7,509 bases of DNA, from assembly GCA_934678915.1 (NCBI GenBank), contig CAKUSF010000103.1, forward strand, positions 1 to 7,509, written 5' to 3'. The translations under genes and the position numbers were made by a program. Below the pieces are notes generated by a model. That model had not been told where the DNA came from. It made no database searches and saw only the letters and a program-made list of their open reading frames with translations. The DNA comes from an uncultured Bacteroidales bacterium (GTDB lineage Bacteria > Bacteroidota > Bacteroidia > Bacteroidales > UBA932). Below, in pieces: positions 4,973 through 7,509 of this stretch. Position 1 is the first letter of the stretch, and the number at the start of each line of letters is the position of its first letter.

Positions 4973-7183
4973 TCAATCTATGATGACAAACCCGGCCCAA
5001 TAGTACGGATTTGAATATTTGGAGGAGGATTGCATATGCCGGCGTGCGGCTTGAATGGCCTCACCATATAGCCTGGTTTCGCCCAGACTCCGGTAGAAAG
5101 CCGTCATAAATTCTCGCGTGGCGTCATCGTCCACTTTCCAAAGGCTAACCAGCATCGTACCGACTCCAGCTCTCTTGAACGCGGCCTGAAGGCCAGCGAC
5201 TCCCTCTGGAGTGACATCACCGAGTGCGGTCTCGCAAGCCGAAAGAGTCAGAAGCTTCGTGCCGCTCAGGTCGAGGTCCGCAATCTCCTCGGCGAGTAGT
5301 ATTCCATCCTCAATATTATCTGGGACCGGCTTCCCAAGCCATGCCCTCTGACCACCGGCAAGCACAAGACCTCTTCTGACCAACGGGCCGAATTTGCTTC
5401 CCTGCAAGAGAAGCCGCTCATAGTACCAGTTGTCACCCTCGTGTCCCTTGGCGTAGTAGAACCCGTGGGTGGCAAGATGCAGAATCATCGGAGAGCTGCC
5501 GGACAAACTCTTGAATGATTCTTCGGTTCCCTCCATCCCTTCCAAAGTTCTGACCTGGTGGCCATTGGACGAAAGGATGGCGGCCACCTCACCAACCTCC
5601 TTCCCACTGCCAGGGAGAGCGGCCCAGCCTCTCCTGTCGATGTCTTCCAAGCCCCTAAGCAGTGTACGAGGACTTTCCCGATATCGGGTGCTACGCTCCA
5701 ACATTTCCGACTCAGTCATCTCGTACTGCAAACCACCGTACAGGACAGCGTCATGATTTTTGTCAGGAGTCGGATTCCTGCAAACTTCTCTGGTGGAAGA
5801 TACCCTATGGGTGGAATACATCATTGCGACCCTCCTTTTCCCATCGCTGGCCAGATCCAAAGCAAACATATTCAAAAGCCCGTCCGGTGAATATGTTATG
5901 AAACTTCCTTTGGGAATATGCTGGAGCAGAGGTCGCCAGACCAGATTGAACAAGGTTTTGGATTCAATGCCGTACAGATTTGACTGAGGTGTCTCCAACG
6001 CTGCCTTAAGCTCATCCTCTCCGCAAAGGTGAACCCTCAATGGTTTGCTGGAAGAATGAGACAGAAGCAAGGCGTCATATTCAGCCACCTTGCCGCCAAC
6101 AGGTTCCACCCTAAGGAACTCAATGGCATATTCTCCTTTTCCAAGAGCATTCACAACATCTGAATATGTCCGCGAGACCATCATGTGCCCATCATGATAC
6201 ACTGGGGGTCTATCAAACTGCGCAGACTCCGCCGCTGAATCATGTCCGGGAAATTTGTCAGATTTGATCGTGTTGGTGAAGCCCTTGATGAATAATGCGG
6301 CATCATAAGCCCACGCAGGATCCGGGTTGGCGTACAACATCAGGAACATCAGGCCATAAAGTTCCATCAACCAAGCCTGACGCTCTGAATCCATAGCGTC
6401 ATAAGCATTGAGAACCCGCTCCACAACGCCCCGGAACGCCTCATTGAGGTAATCCGCATAAACAGGATCTCCGATCAGCTTCGCGGCCTTGGCCAACCGC
6501 CACATCTGCAGCGGATAGGAAAGCATTGATTTATAGGCGATCTGACAGGGAGATGATCGGATTCTATGGTATATGTTTTCAGGAGTCGTGTCGTAAAGAT
6601 ATTTCTTGCTGTAAATGTCCAGAGGGAACGCCTGACTATAGAATACCAGGGCATAGACTGGCATCCCAGCTTGAATCATAGCATCCCCAAAAATCACGTA
6701 CGGGTTTCTGGCATACCTACGCTCATCCAATGAAAAATACAAAGACAACAGGACACTTTTTCCGGTGCTAGATGCATTCTTGTTAGCCTTAATACTGTAT
6801 CTGGCCAGGCTGTCAATCCCAGTCGTGAATCCGATGTAGCCCAATTCGGCCTGAACGATCATAGTTTTGTCCGAGTCAGGATGCTCACTCTCAAGCCTTT
6901 TGACATAATCCAACATCAACGGAATTATTTCTTCCATCTTCTCCTTTTCCGGGGTGCTTGATTTATTATCCAACCGTTCAAGATATGCCGCCACAACAGG
7001 CGGAGCATCATCGAATCTGAATGAACACATCTGTTTGGTCGCTCCAAGCAGAGAGTCTATGTCACTCAACAACCCTTCGGTGCGGTATAATTCTCCAAAC
7101 TCATGGTATGTCATTTTTGGCTGCCCAATGGCCGTCAATGATGTCACAACAAAAGCAATGAATATGCCCAACAGTTTTCTCAT
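4973..7183 (-). CDS. Secreted CHAT-domain cysteine peptidase
   Basis: A 736-residue protein. The ATG at 7181-7183 is preferred over a TTG three codons upstream because the signal peptide (MRKLLGIFIAFVVTSLTAIG) begins there. Residues about 24-350 are mostly helical and probably a degenerate TPR-type solenoid, although clear TPR consensus units are hard to see. The CHAT domain covers about 351-736. It begins at YAIEFLRVEP, includes ITYSPDGLLNMFALD (429-443) and LPGSGKEVGEVAAIL (523-537), and carries the catalytic histidine H573 (LHLATHGFYY) and nucleophile C650 (TLSACETALGD). It ends with the family's typical NPYYWAGFVIID. Both catalytic residues are intact. CHAT peptidases are caspase relatives (clan CD) often fused to TPRs; most known ones act in the cytoplasm, so an exported one is of interest. 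It is convergent with the repeat-protein gene and shares its promoter block with the metacaspase operon. Confidence 0.9.
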   Translation of the reverse strand: MRKLLGIFIAFVVTSLTAIGQPKMTYHEFGELYRTEGLLSDIDSLLGATKQMCSFRFDDAPPVVAAYLERLDNKSSTPEKEKMEEIIPLMLDYVKRLESEHPDSDKTMIVQAELGYIGFTTGIDSLARYSIKANKNASSTGKSVLLSLYFSLDERRYARNPYVIFGDAMIQAGMPVYALVFYSQAFPLDIYSKKYLYDTTPENIYHRIRSSPCQIAYKSMLSYPLQMWRLAKAAKLIGDPVYADYLNEAFRGVVERVLNAYDAMDSERQAWLMELYGLMFLMLYANPDPAWAYDAALFIKGFTNTIKSDKFPGHDSAAESAQFDRPPVYHDGHMMVSRTYSDVVNALGKGEYAIEFLRVEPVGGKVAEYDALLLSHSSSKPLRVHLCGEDELKAALETPQSNLYGIESKTLFNLVWRPLLQHIPKGSFITYSPDGLLNMFALDLASDGKRRVAMMYSTHRVSSTREVCRNPTPDKNHDAVLYGGLQYEMTESEMLERSTRYRESPRTLLRGLEDIDRRGWAALPGSGKEVGEVAAILSSNGHQVRTLEGMEGTEESFKSLSGSSPMILHLATHGFYYAKGHEGDNWYYERLLLQGSKFGPLVRRGLVLAGGQRAWLGKPVPDNIEDGILLAEEIADLDLSGTKLLTLSACETALGDVTPEGVAGLQAAFKRAGVGTMLVSLWKVDDDATREFMTAFYRSLGETRLYGEAIQAARRHMQSSSKYSNPYYWAGFVIID

Positions 7184-7201
7184 AACAGTCAATTCATTTC
7201 A

Positions 7202-7238
7202 CACATTTACCCAAACTTAGGCAAAAATTCACAAATTA
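7202..7238 (-). promoter_or_regulatory. CHAT gene promoter block, near-copy of the metacaspase operon promoter
   Basis: Aligns without gaps to 2897-2933 with 30 of 37 identical bases. It sits 18 bases upstream of the CHAT ATG. TAAGTTTG (7212-7219) matches the Bacteroidetes -7 box TAnnTTTG. The most conserved parts are TTGTGAA, TTGCCTA, TTTG and ATGTG in that order. A -35/-10 reading of TTGTGAA and GGTAAA, 16 bases apart, is also possible and would suit the ECF sigma factor encoded here. Confidence 0.6.
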
Positions 7239-7293
7239 CGGTTTCCGGGTCTGTGAATATATTCGCACATGAAGCCGATCCTTTTCATCTCTT

Positions 7294-7509
7294 CTAATAC
7301 AGACAGCCGAAAGCCCAAAGCGGAATCTTACGGAAAAATGTCGATTCTATGTCATCAGCAGCTATGTATGCGCCATTCTCGTTCTTTATTTGGTCGTACC
7401 CTTTGTCCGCGCCACCGACCTCGACAACAATGTCTCCATCAATCTTGAAATCACCCGTCTTAAGGCCGCCATATTCAACCCTATGCCCGGCTGAAATCAA
7501 CTGATTGCA
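7294..7509 (-). CDS. AAA-family ATPase, C-terminal end (cut by window edge)
   Basis: The frame is open from the right edge to a TAG at 7294-7296, giving 71 codons. It reads NQLISAGHRVEYGGLKTGDF, then VVEVGGADKGYDQIK, then NGAYIAADDIES and KIPLWAFGCLY at the very end. This matches the C-terminal end of the AAA-type ATPases (DUF4143-like group) that are abundant in Bacteroidales, including the NQL motif and the KIPLW-FG-LY finish. The ATP-binding part lies outside the window. Their biological role is poorly known. A TTG within the window could act as a start, but the homologous sequence continues upstream of it, so the gene is treated as partial. Confidence 0.75.
   Translation of the reverse strand, partial: CNQLISAGHRVEYGGLKTGDFKIDGDIVVEVGGADKGYDQIKNENGAYIAADDIESTFFRKIPLWAFGCLY

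Noticed and set aside
7184..7192. TTG start three codons upstream for the CHAT protein
   Set aside because: The ATG at 7183 opens a normal signal peptide, and nothing supports the weaker TTG.
1..7509. Type III-E CRISPR (Craspase) locus, suggested by CHAT plus sigma factor
   Set aside because: No repeat-spacer array or Cas effector is visible, and the CHAT protein has a signal peptide. Only the outline is similar.

Overview
The window looks like a chromosomal stretch from a Bacteroidales-type bacterium (order-level inference). The start regions lack clear Shine-Dalgarno sequences. Several genes are preceded by the Bacteroidetes -7 box TAnnTTTG. The left-edge gene resembles Bacteroidales GH31 lipoproteins, and the right-edge gene ends like the common Bacteroidales AAA-family ATPase that finishes in KIPLW-FG-LY. 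All functions below are read from sequence motifs; no database search was run.

Layout, left to right. (1) Positions 1-575, minus strand: N-terminal 191 residues of a GH31 glycosidase lipoprotein, cut by the window edge, with a candidate promoter at 613-620. (2) Positions 704-2888, minus strand: a tight three-gene operon transcribed as secreted type I metacaspase-like peptidase, then ECF sigma factor (2 nt gap), then a single-pass membrane protein with an anti-sigma-like N-terminus and a TPR-like extracytoplasmic C-terminus (8 nt gap). A REP-like hairpin sits inside the last codons of the metacaspase gene, just before the sigma gene. (3) Positions 3000-4505, plus strand, divergent from the operon: a secreted 501-residue protein with YwqK/MORN-like repeats and a C-terminal region I do not recognise. 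(4) Positions 4506-4972: a gap between convergent genes with a strong bidirectional terminator, two small hairpins and two doubtful tiny reading frames. (5) Positions 4973-7183, minus strand: a large secreted CHAT-domain peptidase with its His/Cys pair intact. (6) Positions 7294-7509, minus strand: the C-terminal end of an AAA-family ATPase that runs off the right edge.

The main point is how the central genes may work together. Two exported clan CD cysteine peptidases (metacaspase and CHAT) flank an exported repeat protein. The metacaspase is co-transcribed with an ECF sigma factor and its probable membrane-bound inhibitor. The 37 bases upstream of the metacaspase and CHAT genes match at 30 of 37 positions, which suggests that both are controlled by the same factor, possibly the ECF sigma encoded here. 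A testable model is an envelope-sensing circuit in which an exported peptidase cleaves the extracytoplasmic part of the anti-sigma factor or the repeat protein, freeing the sigma factor to raise expression of both peptidases. This resembles in outline the CHAT peptidase / sigma-inhibitor arrangement of type III-E CRISPR (Craspase), but there is no CRISPR here and the peptidases are predicted to act outside the cytoplasm.
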